From CAVTJL01 sp963828215 (GTDB lineage Bacteria > Pseudomonadota > Alphaproteobacteria > Geminicoccales > Geminicoccaceae), in assembly GCA_963828215.1 (NCBI GenBank), contig CAWHFO010000044.1:248001-312000 (forward strand): 64,000 nt of DNA, given 5' to 3'. The translations under genes and the position numbers were made by a program. Each line of letters begins with the position of its first letter. The stretch's first letter is position 1. The notes under the pieces were generated by a model that made no database searches, was not told the origin of the DNA, and saw only the letters and a program-made list of their open reading frames with translations. This document shows, piece after piece, positions 36,844 through 45,289 of this stretch.

Positions 36844-37047
36844 GACCATCCCCCCGTCGTGGAGCGATTCGCCGGTCCGGCGAGCGCTCCGCGGTCGCGT
36901 CGTCCGCCGCGCCGACGAGCTTAGGCAAAAAGGAGCGTCGCCAACAGTCGGGTGACGGGGGTGGCGCCGCAGGGCGGATCGCCGGGGAGCGCTTCCGCTC
37001 CGTCGTTCGGGATTGAGCAGCCGGGGCGCCGCCGGTAGGCTGCCGGG

Positions 37048-37869
37048 ATGAGCGTCCAGGGGTCGGGGTACAGCGGTCTCGATCGCTTCGACCGCGTCGA
37101 TGCGACGGGCGCCGCCGACACGCTGCTCGAGTTCCTGGACCGGGTCGAGTCGCTGGCCGACGTCCGGTCGCGCCGCCGGCGGTCCTACGAGCGGCTCGAA
37201 CTGCGACCGGGGATGGCGGTCGGGGAGATCGGCTGCGGTGCCGGGACGGCGGCGCGCGAGCTTGCGGCGCTGGTGGGGGCCGAGGGGCGCGTGCACGGCT
37301 TCGACATCAGCGGCACCCTTATCGACGTGGCTCTCTCGAGGACGGTCCAGACCGGCGTCGCCAATGTCGACTTCCGGGTCGCGGATGCAGCCACCCTGCC
37401 GCTGCCCGCGGAGAGCCTGGACGCCTACCGTGCCGAGCGTGTGTTCCAGCACCTGGCACAGCCGGAGAGGGCGCTGGCCGAGGCTTTCCGTGTGCTGCGC
37501 CCGGGCGGCCGTATCCTCGTCATGGACCAGGACTGGGACACCCTGCTGTTCGATGGCGACCTGGCCCTCACCCGCGATCTCACGCGGGCCTTCGCGGACT
37601 CCCTGGTGAGCGGCACCGGCGCCAGGCGCCTGAGATCCGTGCTTCGCGAGGCCGGGTTCGTGGACGCCGAGGTCACGCCCGATACCCGCATCACGGCCGA
37701 TGGCCATCAGTATGGCTGGATGGCTGACACGATCGCCCGCGCCGCCGTGGCGGCGGGACTGGACGCGGCCCGAGCCCGCTCCTGGCTCGACGATCAGGAG
37801 CGCCGGATCGGCGAGGATCGCTTCCTGATGTCGATGACCCATTTCGTCACGGTCGCCCGACGGCCCTGA
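37048..37869 (+). CDS. SAM-dependent methyltransferase
   Basis: 273 residues, class I Rossmann methyltransferase. SAM motif I is VGEIGCGAGTAARELA, followed by an acidic residue after strand 2 (HGFDISG) and AERVFQHLAQPERALAEAFRVLRPGG. Resembles UbiE/arsenite-type small-molecule methyltransferases; substrate unknown. It stands alone, divergent from the GNAT gene. Confidence 0.85.
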   Translation: MSVQGSGYSGLDRFDRVDATGAADTLLEFLDRVESLADVRSRRRRSYERLELRPGMAVGEIGCGAGTAARELAALVGAEGRVHGFDISGTLIDVALSRTVQTGVANVDFRVADAATLPLPAESLDAYRAERVFQHLAQPERALAEAFRVLRPGGRILVMDQDWDTLLFDGDLALTRDLTRAFADSLVSGTGARRLRSVLREAGFVDAEVTPDTRITADGHQYGWMADTIARAAVAAGLDAARARSWLDDQERRIGEDRFLMSMTHFVTVARRP

Positions 37870-38033
37870 GCGCCCCGGCGCGCCGACGGCCCGGATCCGC
37901 TCCGCCGAGCCGTCGAGGCCTCCGGTCGTTGCGGCGGGCCGGCCCTCCCCCACAGGCGACGAGCCGGCACCCCTTCGTTGCGCGGTCGCTTTTCGTGTCT
38001 AAGATGCCCCCGCACAAGGCTCAGGGGCTGTCC

Positions 38034-39032
38034 GTGCTGCGCTATATCCTCTATCGGCTCATGGTCATGGTCCCGACGCTGGTCGCGATCAGCATCCTCA
38101 CCTTCATCATCATCCAGCTGCCGCCGGGTGACTTCCTCACCTCGATGATCACCGAGATGCAGGCCGAGGGGGGTGCCGTCGCCCAGGACAAGATCGCCTA
38201 TCTGCGCGAGCTCTACGGGCTCGACCGGCCGCTCTGGCAGCAATATGCCTACTGGGCCTGGGGCCTGCTGCACGGCAATCTCGGCTGGTCGTTCGAGTAC
38301 GACCGGCCCGTGACGGAGGTCATCGGCGACCGGGTGTTCCTCACCTTCGTGCTGTCCTTCTCGACGATCCTCCTCACCTGGGCGATCGCTTTCCCGATCG
38401 GCGTCTACAGCGCCACGCACAAATACAGCTGGGCCGACCACGGGCTGACCTTCCTGGGCTTCCTCGGCCTCGCCACGCCGAATTTCCTCCTGGCCCTGGT
38501 GATGCTCTATTTCGCGAATGTGTGGTTCGGCACCTCGATCGGCGGGCTCATGGATCCCCACTATATCGACCAGCCGATGAGCTTCGCCAAGCTCGGCTCG
38601 GTGCTGGCGCATATGTGGATTCCGGTGGTGATCATCGGCACGTCGGGCACGGCCGGGATGATCCGCCGGCTCCGCGCCAATCTCCTGGACGAGTTGCAGA
38701 AGCCCTATGTGGTCACGGCCAAGGCCAAGGGCCTGCCGCGCTGGCGGGCGCTGATCAAATATCCGCTGCGGATGTCGCTCAACCCCTTCATCGCCGACGT
38801 CGGCAACATGCTGCCGGACTTCATCAGCGGCGCCGCCCTCGTCTCGGTCGTGCTCTCGCTGCCGACGACGGGGCCGGTTCTGGTGCGGGCGCTCCAGACC
38901 CAGGACATGTATCTCGCCGGGTCGTTCCTGATGCTGGAGGCCTTCCTCGTGGTCCTGGGCGTGCTGGTCTCGGACCTGCTGCTGGCCTGGCTCGACCCGC
39001 GCATCCGGTTCGGCGCGGGGCAGGAACGGTGA
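38034..39032 (+). CDS. Oligopeptide/dipeptide ABC transporter permease (DppB type)
   Basis: About 332 residues from a GTG at 38034 with CAGGGG upstream, giving the standard VLRYILYRLMVMVPTL start; an in-frame ATG at 38004 is the alternative. Six helices, an LRELYGLDRPLWQQYAYW loop, and the permease coupling motif around RRLRANLLDELQKPYVVTAKAKGL. It pairs with the next gene. No binding protein or ATPase gene of this system lies in the window. Confidence 0.92.
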   Translation: MLRYILYRLMVMVPTLVAISILTFIIIQLPPGDFLTSMITEMQAEGGAVAQDKIAYLRELYGLDRPLWQQYAYWAWGLLHGNLGWSFEYDRPVTEVIGDRVFLTFVLSFSTILLTWAIAFPIGVYSATHKYSWADHGLTFLGFLGLATPNFLLALVMLYFANVWFGTSIGGLMDPHYIDQPMSFAKLGSVLAHMWIPVVIIGTSGTAGMIRRLRANLLDELQKPYVVTAKAKGLPRWRALIKYPLRMSLNPFIADVGNMLPDFISGAALVSVVLSLPTTGPVLVRALQTQDMYLAGSFLMLEAFLVVLGVLVSDLLLAWLDPRIRFGAGQER

Positions 39033-39039
39033 GGGCGGC

Positions 39040-40209
39040 GTGACCGATCTGCGCGTGGAGCCGAAGCGCCACTGGGTCGATCCCGCTCCGTTCGACCCCT
39101 ACGAGGGCGAGAAGGCGCTCACGCCGGAGCAGGAGCGCTACTACACCGCGTCGCAATGGCGCCTCATGTGGTGGCGCTTCGCCCGCCACAAGGTCGCGAT
39201 GGTCTCGCTCTGGATTCTCGTTCTCTTCTATGTCTCGGTGGTGATCGTCGAGTTCCTGGCGCCCTACCAGAAGGACACCCGCAATCCCAGGGCCATCTAT
39301 GCGCCGCCGCAGATGGTGCACCTCTTCGACCAGGGGCGCTTCGTCGGCCCCTTCATCTACGGCTACAGCTTCAAGCTCGACATGGACACGTTGAAGCGCG
39401 TGTACACCTCGGACCCGGCCAAGGTCGAGCGTCTGCGCTTCTTCTGCCATGGCGATCCGTACCGGTTCTGGGGGAGGTGGGCCGCGGACCTGCATCTCGT
39501 CTGCCCCGCGGCGGGCGGCGAGATGTTCCTCTTGGGCACCGACCGGCTGGGCCGCGATCTCTTCTCCCGCATCCTCTATGGGGCCCGCATCTCGCTGACC
39601 GTGGGCCTGATCGGCATCTCGGTGAGCTTCGTGCTCGGCATCGTGCTCGGCGGCATGTCCGGCTACTATGGCGGCTGGCTCGACACCCTCATCCAGCGCC
39701 TGATCGAGATCATCAGGAGCTTTCCGTCGATTCCCCTGTGGATGTCCCTCTCCGCGGCGATGCCGGTGAGCTGGGACCCGCTCTGGGTCTATTTCGGCAT
39801 CACCATCATTCTCGGGCTGATCGACTGGACGGGGCTCGCCCGCGCCGTCCGCTCGAAGATCCTGGCGCTGCGCGAGGAGGAGTTCGCCCAGGCGGCCCGG
39901 CTGATGGGGGCCCGCCCGGTGCGCATCATCGGCCGCCACCTGATCCCCTCCTTCATGAGCCATCTGATCGCCTCGGCGACGCTCTCGATCCCCAACATGA
40001 TCCTGGGCGAGACCGCGCTCTCCTTCCTCGGGCTGGGCGTCCGGCCGCCGATGACCTCGTGGGGCGTGCTGCTGAACGACGCCCAGAACGTCAACGTCAT
40101 CGCCCTCTACCCCTGGCTGATCCTGCCGGTCGTGCCGGTGATCATCGTCGTCCTCGCCTTCAATTTCCTGGGCGACGGGCTCCGGGACGCCGCCGACCCC
40201 TATAGCTGA
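39040..40209 (+). CDS. Oligopeptide/dipeptide ABC transporter permease (DppC type)
   Basis: 389 residues, GTG start seven bases after the previous stop. Longer than usual: a cytoplasmic N-terminus of about 45 residues, one helix, then a periplasmic segment of about 100 residues before the core (GTDRLGRDLFSRILYGARISL). The coupling loop includes EEEFAQAARLMGARPVRIIGRHLIPS, and the usual GETALSFLGLGVRPP follows. The last 50 bases overlap the convergent MFS gene. Confidence 0.92.
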   Translation: MTDLRVEPKRHWVDPAPFDPYEGEKALTPEQERYYTASQWRLMWWRFARHKVAMVSLWILVLFYVSVVIVEFLAPYQKDTRNPRAIYAPPQMVHLFDQGRFVGPFIYGYSFKLDMDTLKRVYTSDPAKVERLRFFCHGDPYRFWGRWAADLHLVCPAAGGEMFLLGTDRLGRDLFSRILYGARISLTVGLIGISVSFVLGIVLGGMSGYYGGWLDTLIQRLIEIIRSFPSIPLWMSLSAAMPVSWDPLWVYFGITIILGLIDWTGLARAVRSKILALREEEFAQAARLMGARPVRIIGRHLIPSFMSHLIASATLSIPNMILGETALSFLGLGVRPPMTSWGVLLNDAQNVNVIALYPWLILPVVPVIIVVLAFNFLGDGLRDAADPYS

Positions 40210-41449
40210 CCGCCGGCCGCGGCTGCGGCCGGGCCATCCGCGAGCGGTGCCGCAGGCGGCGGGCGAAGACGAGGGCGAGGGCGAGCGTGGCCGGCCCCGC
40301 CGTGGCGAACAGGGTGGTGAAGCCCAGCCCGTCGACGACCAGGCCGCCGATCCAGACGCCGAACGCCTGGCCCATGAAGAGCGCCATGGCGAACGCCGAG
40401 ACGGCGAGGCCGCGGGCTTCGGGCGCCATCTGCGTGGCGTGGGTCTGGAGCGTGTTGTGCAGCATGTAGAAGCCGAGCCCGAGCATGCCGATCAGGGCCG
40501 GGGCGAGGAGGGGCGTGGGCGCCAGGGGCAGGGCCACCAGGCCGAGGCCGATCAGCCAGCCGCCGCCTCGGGCGAGGCCATGGTCGCCGAGCCGCCGGAC
40601 CAGCCGTCGGGCGACGAGCGCGTAGACGAGGCCGCCCAGGCCGAAGCCGCCCAGCGACAGCCCCACGGCCGTGTAGTCGAGATGGAAGTCGAGGCGCAGG
40701 AACGCGCCCACATAGGCGAGCGACCCGTAGAAGAGGCAGCCCTCGATGAACACCACGACGATCACGGTCCGCGCCCAGGGCCGGCCCAGCAGCAGGGCAT
40801 AGCCCCGCAGCAGGGCCGCCGGCCCCTGGCTGCGGCCCAGCACCGGCGGCGGCAGCCGCGGCCCGCGCAGCTCCAGCCACAGCAGCAGGGCGACGAGGAG
40901 GTAGACCCCGCCGAGGATGAGGAAAACCATGCGCCAGCCGACGAGGTCGCCGACGATGCCGCCGAACACCTGGCCGGCGATGACGCCCAGAATCTGGCCC
41001 GACAGGAAGCGGGCGAGGACCCACTGGCGATCCTCATAGGTCACATGGTCGCCGATGAAGGCCATCGAGAGCGGGATCAGCGCCGCGGCCGTGGCGCCGC
41101 CCAGGAGCCGCCAGAGGCCGAGGGCGGCGAGCGACCCGCTGCTGGCGCAGGCCCCCACGGTCAAGGCCGACAAGGTCGTCATGATGGCGATCAGCCGGTA
41201 CTTGCCGAAGCGGTCGCCGAGCGGCCCCCAGAGAAGCTGGCAGAGCCCGTAGGCGAACGCGAACGCCGTCACGATCAGGCCGGCATCGCCCGCCGTCACG
41301 TGGAACTCGCCCGCCACCTGGGGGACGAGCGCGTCGCCGACGCGGGCGGTGGCGGCGGAGGCGAAGGCGGCGGCGCTCAGGATCGCGATCGATCGCCGGG
41401 ACAGGGCTCCGGGCGCGACCGGGGAGGCCGTTTGCTCGGTTCGCACCAT
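40160..41449 (-). CDS. MFS transporter
   Basis: 429 residues, 12 predicted helices. The loop 2-3 signature is LLWGPLGDRFGKYRLI and a GSLAALGLWRLLGGATAAALIPLSMAFIGD motif marks the drug/arabinose-efflux type of the family. The C-terminal tail is Arg/Pro-rich. Likely an exporter of a small compound. Converges with and overlaps the DppC-type gene. Confidence 0.9.
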   Translation of the reverse strand: MVRTEQTASPVAPGALSRRSIAILSAAAFASAATARVGDALVPQVAGEFHVTAGDAGLIVTAFAFAYGLCQLLWGPLGDRFGKYRLIAIMTTLSALTVGACASSGSLAALGLWRLLGGATAAALIPLSMAFIGDHVTYEDRQWVLARFLSGQILGVIAGQVFGGIVGDLVGWRMVFLILGGVYLLVALLLWLELRGPRLPPPVLGRSQGPAALLRGYALLLGRPWARTVIVVVFIEGCLFYGSLAYVGAFLRLDFHLDYTAVGLSLGGFGLGGLVYALVARRLVRRLGDHGLARGGGWLIGLGLVALPLAPTPLLAPALIGMLGLGFYMLHNTLQTHATQMAPEARGLAVSAFAMALFMGQAFGVWIGGLVVDGLGFTTLFATAGPATLALALVFARRLRHRSRMARPQPRPAVSYRGRRRPGARRPGN

Positions 41450-41479
41450 GGTCTCTGTCCGGCACCGGCCCCGAGGGGC

Positions 41480-42268
41480 TCAGCGGCGGGCGCGGTCCTT
41501 CTCGATCAGGTCGTGGGCGGCGTTGATCGCGGCGAGCTTGAGGTTGGCCTCGCGCACGAACTCCTCGGGCACGCCCTTGGCGATCAGGCGATCGGGGTGA
41601 AGCTCGCGGACGAGCCGCCGATAGGCGGTGCGGATCTCCTGGTCGTCGGCGTCGGGGCGCAGGCCGAGGACGGCGTAGGGGTCGGCCGGCGCCTCGGGTG
41701 TCCGGCTCCGCCGCGCCTGGAATCGCGCCTGCACGGCCTCGAAGGTCAGGCCGTCGAGCGCGAAGATGTGGGCCACCGTGCGCAGGAACGCGAGCTCGGC
41801 CGGATTGATCCGGCCGTCGGCGGCCGCCACCATGAACAGCGCTTCCAGCAGCTCCTCGAGGATCACCGGGTCGTGCGCGAAGAGCTCCGCCAGCTGGCGG
41901 GCGAAGGGCTCGAAGCCGGCGGCATCGCGCTTGGCCTCGTCGAACAGCCGGGCGACCGAGCCCACATCCGCGTCCGAGACGGCGAAGGCCTGCTTGAAGG
42001 CGCGGACCTCGTCGCGCGTGACGACCCCGTCGGCCTTGGCGAGCTTGGCCGCGAGCACGATGACGCCGGTGGCGAAGGCGATCCGCCGGGTCTCGAGCGG
42101 ATCGGCGAAGACCGGGCCCTGATGGGGCGGCAGCGCCGTCGGCCCGTCCCGGCGGTCGTCCTGCCACTGGTCGTAGACATGGCCCGCCACCCCGCCGAGC
42201 AGGGCGCCGATCGGACCGCCGAGCGCCAGGCCGGTGGCCGCGCCGACGAGCTTGCCCCAGATGGTCAT
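41480..42268 (-). CDS. TerB/J-domain protein (DjlA-like)
   Basis: 262 residues. A Gly-rich, membrane-tending N-terminus (LVGAATGLALGGPIGALLGGVAGHVYD), a TerB domain about 60-165 (AAKLAKADGVVTRDEVRAF, FMVAAADGRINPAELAFL), and a C-terminal J domain (PYAVLGLRPDADDQEIRTAYRRLVRELHPDRL) with the HPD tripeptide that stimulates DnaK. This order matches DjlA, a membrane-anchored DnaK partner. The start has a short 5' leader and lies 31 bases before the MFS gene, both on the minus strand. Confidence 0.92.
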   Translation of the reverse strand: MTIWGKLVGAATGLALGGPIGALLGGVAGHVYDQWQDDRRDGPTALPPHQGPVFADPLETRRIAFATGVIVLAAKLAKADGVVTRDEVRAFKQAFAVSDADVGSVARLFDEAKRDAAGFEPFARQLAELFAHDPVILEELLEALFMVAAADGRINPAELAFLRTVAHIFALDGLTFEAVQARFQARRSRTPEAPADPYAVLGLRPDADDQEIRTAYRRLVRELHPDRLIAKGVPEEFVREANLKLAAINAAHDLIEKDRARR

Positions 42269-42548
42269 GGCCGCCCCGCCCCGATGACGGGCCTCACGCT
42301 AGAGAGTGGCATCGCCGCCGTCCAGCGGGCGGGGCTCGACGGTCGGGCGGGCCGAGCCGCCGATGAGATAGGGCCGGAGAGGCGGGCGGCCAACCCCGGA
42401 GGGGCCTGCGACGGTCGGCCCGAAGGTGGTCCGCGCGCCCGACCTGGACCGGCGGGGCGGTCTGCGGCACCATCGCCCCGAGCCTGCCGAGGAATTGAAA
42501 AAATGGCCCCCACGACCGCGAAGCCCGTCGCTCGTCCAGGGCGACCCG

Positions 42549-43578
42549 ATGATCAAGCTGGCGCTGCCGGCCCCGGACGGCGTGCTCGTCGACCTTCAGC
42601 ACCAGGACCTGGCCGGGCGCACACGGGTCCTCTGGATCACCAGGGGCGAGCCGTCGGCCGGGCGCGTGGCGGCGCTCGCCGGGCGGAGCCTGGCGTTCGA
42701 GGCCCTGGACGCGCGGCTTTTCCACGTCGTGGCCGGCCCCAGGGGCGACGAGGCGGCGGGCGAGGAGGCGGCCGGCATCGGCCGGCTCCTCGACCCGGAG
42801 GGCAGGCTGGCCCCGGCCCTGGGCCTCGCCGGCGACGGGATGCTGGTGCTCGATCCGAGCTGGCGGATCGCGCTGATCGCCCCGGGCGACGCGTTCGACG
42901 AGGCGCTGGCGGCGGCGGAGCGGATCCACGGCCAGGGCGAGCCCACGGTCCGGCGCGGCGGCGCCCCCGTCCTGATCGTCCCCGAGATCTTCGAGCTGCC
43001 GCTGTGCGAGCGCCTCATCGCCTACTGGCAGGCGGGCGAGAAGGTCGTGGACAGCGTCTCGACCTCCGAGCAGAGCCAGGATCTGGGCGCCCGCAAGGTC
43101 AAGCGCCGGGCCGACGTGGTGGTCCAGGACAAGGCGCTCTTCGAGATCCTGAAGACGCGGCATCGGGCGGCGGCTCATGCCCGAGATCCGCAAGGCCTTC
43201 GCCTTCGAGCCGACCCGCTTCGAGGCGCTCAGGATCGGCTGCTACGACGCGGCCGCCGGCGGCTATTTCCGCCGCCACCGCGACAACGCCACCCCCTACA
43301 CGGCGCACCGCAGCTTCGCCATGTCGCTCAACCTCAACACCGGCGCCTACGAAGGCGGCCAGCTCCTCTTCCCCGAGTTCGGCCGCGAGCGCCACGAGCC
43401 GCCCGCCGGCGGCGCCGTGGTCTTCTCCTGCTCCCTGCTCCACGAGGCCCTGCCGGTCACCGCCGGCCGCCGCTTTGCGCTTTTTACATTCTTCTACGAC
43501 GAGCGCGGCGCCGAGCACGAGCGGCGGATGATCGAGCGCGAACAAAAGGCCGGCCGCACCGGCATCGAGATGCGGTGA
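42549..43578 (+). CDS. Redoxin-like / 2-oxoglutarate-Fe(II) dioxygenase fusion, +1 frameshift
   Basis: About 343 codons. The N-terminal 130 residues look like a peroxiredoxin/thioredoxin-fold domain without an obvious catalytic Cys (MIKLALPAPDG, VLWITRGEPSAGR, GMLVLDPSWRIALI). The C-terminal half is a prolyl-4-hydroxylase-type dioxygenase: FRRHRDN (the H-X-D iron pair), MSLNLNTGAYEGGQLLFPEFG, and a distal His and Arg in LLHEALPVTAGRRFAL. The frame breaks near 43159: one extra G separates EILKTR from IGRRLMPEIRKAF, and deleting one base joins them. A terminator-like structure follows the stop. Confidence 0.85.
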
Positions 43579-43597
43579 TCGGTCGTTCGGGAATGAC

Positions 43598-43630
43598 AAA
43601 AGAAGAAGAGAGAGGTTTTTCTTCTTTTTT
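43598..43630 (+). terminator. Putative terminator after the dioxygenase gene
   Basis: AAAAGAAGAA (43598-43607) is complementary to TTCTTCTTTT (43619-43628), with an 11-base loop and additional Ts after the stem. Being A/T-only in the pairing arm it is weak, but it stands out in this GC-rich sequence and begins 20 bases after a stop. Confidence 0.45.
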
Positions 43631-43693
43631 GTTCTTTTACGGCCCGGGCGGCTTCTTCCTCGCGTTGTGCCGCAACGCCACACCCCTCTCCGT

Positions 43694-43790
43694 TGTCATC
43701 CTCGGACTTGATCCGAGGATCCATGCTTACACTCGCGACATGTGCCGTGATTGGGCCATGGGCCTCGGATCAAGTCCGAGGGTGACAGAA
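43694..43790. repeat. Pair of inverted alphaproteobacterial palindromic repeats
   Basis: Two 19-base copies of the palindrome CCTCGGACTTGATCCGAGG lie at 43700-43718 and, reversed, at 43763-43781. Flanks also match (TGTCA on one side, CCATG on the other), so each unit is about 30 bases and the pair could fold into one long hairpin. This element is a familiar dispersed intergenic repeat in alphaproteobacteria. It lies between convergent genes. Confidence 0.8.
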
Positions 43791-43815
43791 AGGAGGAAAA
43801 GGCCGGGCTTTTTTC

Positions 43816-44563
43816 TTACGGTCCCAGCGGCCTGCGGCCGGCAGTCCTTTTCTCGGAGGGCTCGACCGCGGCGCCGAGGCTGGTCCCGCCGAGGAGCCGT
43901 GCCCGGAGGGGATCGGGTCGCGGGCGGGCTGGTCGGAGGACGGTGACGGCTGCCGCCGGGGCCTTGTCGGTGGCGGAGGCGGGAGCGGCAGGAACGTCAG
44001 TCTCGGCTGCCGCCGCCTCGCGCGCGGCCTCGCGGAGCGCCGACCGGCCGGCCTCGGCGCCGATGAAGTCGGCGAGGCGGGGGGCGGCGGCATGGGCCGG
44101 GCCCAGGGGATGCTGGCCGTAGCCCGCCATCGAGTCGCGAGGCTGCTCGGGCGGGGCCGTGGCGGCCGGGCGCACGGCCTTGGGCTCCGTCGCCTGCTCG
44201 AAGGTGCGCCGCACCAGCTGGACCAGCCGCCGGGCCGGGCTCCGGCCGCGGTTGGCCTCGTAGACGATGAAAATCAGGGCGCGGCGGTCGCCCATGTCGA
44301 CCAGATGCTGGAGATCGGCCATGGCCGTCTCGATCAGCAGCCGCTCCTGCTCGTCGAAGGGCAGCTCGCGGGCGGCCCGGTACTGCGCGACGAGCTCGAG
44401 AAAACTCGCGGTCGGCGACGAACGCCTGGATCTCCTCCTCCGTCGCGGCCTCGACCTCGGCGACCTCGGCCGGGGTGAGCCCGGCGGCGAGGCGGCGGGC
44501 GAGCCGGCAACGGCGGGCGCCGGGCAGCGAGACGGGCGAGCGGGAGGGGTAGGGAGAAGGCAT
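43816..44563 (-). CDS. Unknown protein with helical N-domain, +1 frameshift
   Basis: About 249 codons from the ATG at 44563, which has AAGGAG four bases upstream. The N-terminal 100 residues are helical and well behaved (LAAGLTPAEVAEVEAATEEEIQAFVADREF, then LELVAQYRAARELPFDEQERL and TAMADLQHLVDMGDRRALIFIVYEANRG). The C-terminal half is Ala/Pro-rich and low in complexity. I do not recognise the family; the beginning resembles small HTH-type or phage-related proteins only loosely. The frame breaks in a T4 run (forward 44401-44404): removing one T joins ADREF to LELVAQY. Confidence 0.6.
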
Positions 44564-44711
44564 TTCTCCTTGTACTAGGAGGAAACACCTTATGTCAACC
44601 GAAAGTTGATTCTTTTCTTTTGTCACGCCGCCGTCGAGCCTGATCGCTGGCCCCTCGCCTCTTCGCCCGCGGCCGTTCCCTGGCAGGTTGGGCGGAGGAG
44701 GGCGGATCGCC

Positions 44712-45212
44712 ATGGCGACGCGGAAGACAGAACTGTACGACGAGGACTTCTATGCCTGGAGCCGGGACCAAGCCGCTGCCCTGCGCCGCCTCGCCCACGG
44801 GCGCTGGAACGGCCCGCTCGACCTCGAGCATCTGGCCGAGGAGGTCGAGGAGTTGGGCTCGGAGGAGTCCGCAATGCCGCGGGCGGAGCCACCTCCGCCG
44901 CCTGATCGAGCATGCGCTCAAGCTCGAGCACTCGGCCGCCGAGGAGCCGCGCCCCGGCTGGATGAACTCGATCGACGACGCCCGCGACGAGATCGCCGGA
45001 CGGATCACGCCGACGATCCGCAGCGATGTCGAGGCTCACCTGCCGGAGAGTCTACGCCCGGGCGCTCCGCCGCGTGCGCAAGGCCCTGGATCGGAGCCGG
45101 CGAGCCGGAGGCCGCTGGTGCCTTGCCGAAAGAGTGCCCCTATGCGCTCGACCAGCTCCTCAATGAGGCATGGGATCCGGCCAGCCGCGTCGGTCTATCG
45201 AGCCATGTCTAG
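44712..45212 (+). pseudogene. DUF29 family protein, copy 1, multiply frameshifted
   Basis: Starts M-A-T-R-K-T-E-L-Y-D-E-D-F-Y-A-W with GGAGGAGGG upstream and follows the DUF29 pattern (RWNGPLDLEHLAEEVEELG). It then jumps frames at about 44868 and 44882 (RNAA, then SHLRRLIEHALKLEHSAAEEPRPGWMNSID), at about 45050 (YARALRRVRKALDRS) and at about 45090 back to the first frame (GEPEAAGALPKECPYALDQLL). Four indels in 500 bases leave no product. The intact paralog at 47391-47885 shows what the original looked like. DUF29 has no assigned function. Confidence 0.8.
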
Positions 45213-45289
45213 CACGGCACGTGGAGCGGGAAGAGCACCCGCCGAGAGCTGGGCCTCAATTGAATTCACTGTTGTCACCGAAACCCGAA

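Noticed and set aside
40247..43531. A 1094-codon open frame on the plus strand
   Set aside because: It runs antisense to the MFS and TerB-J genes, is full of Arg/Gly/Glu/Gln runs and has no domain. At 70% GC such shadows are expected.
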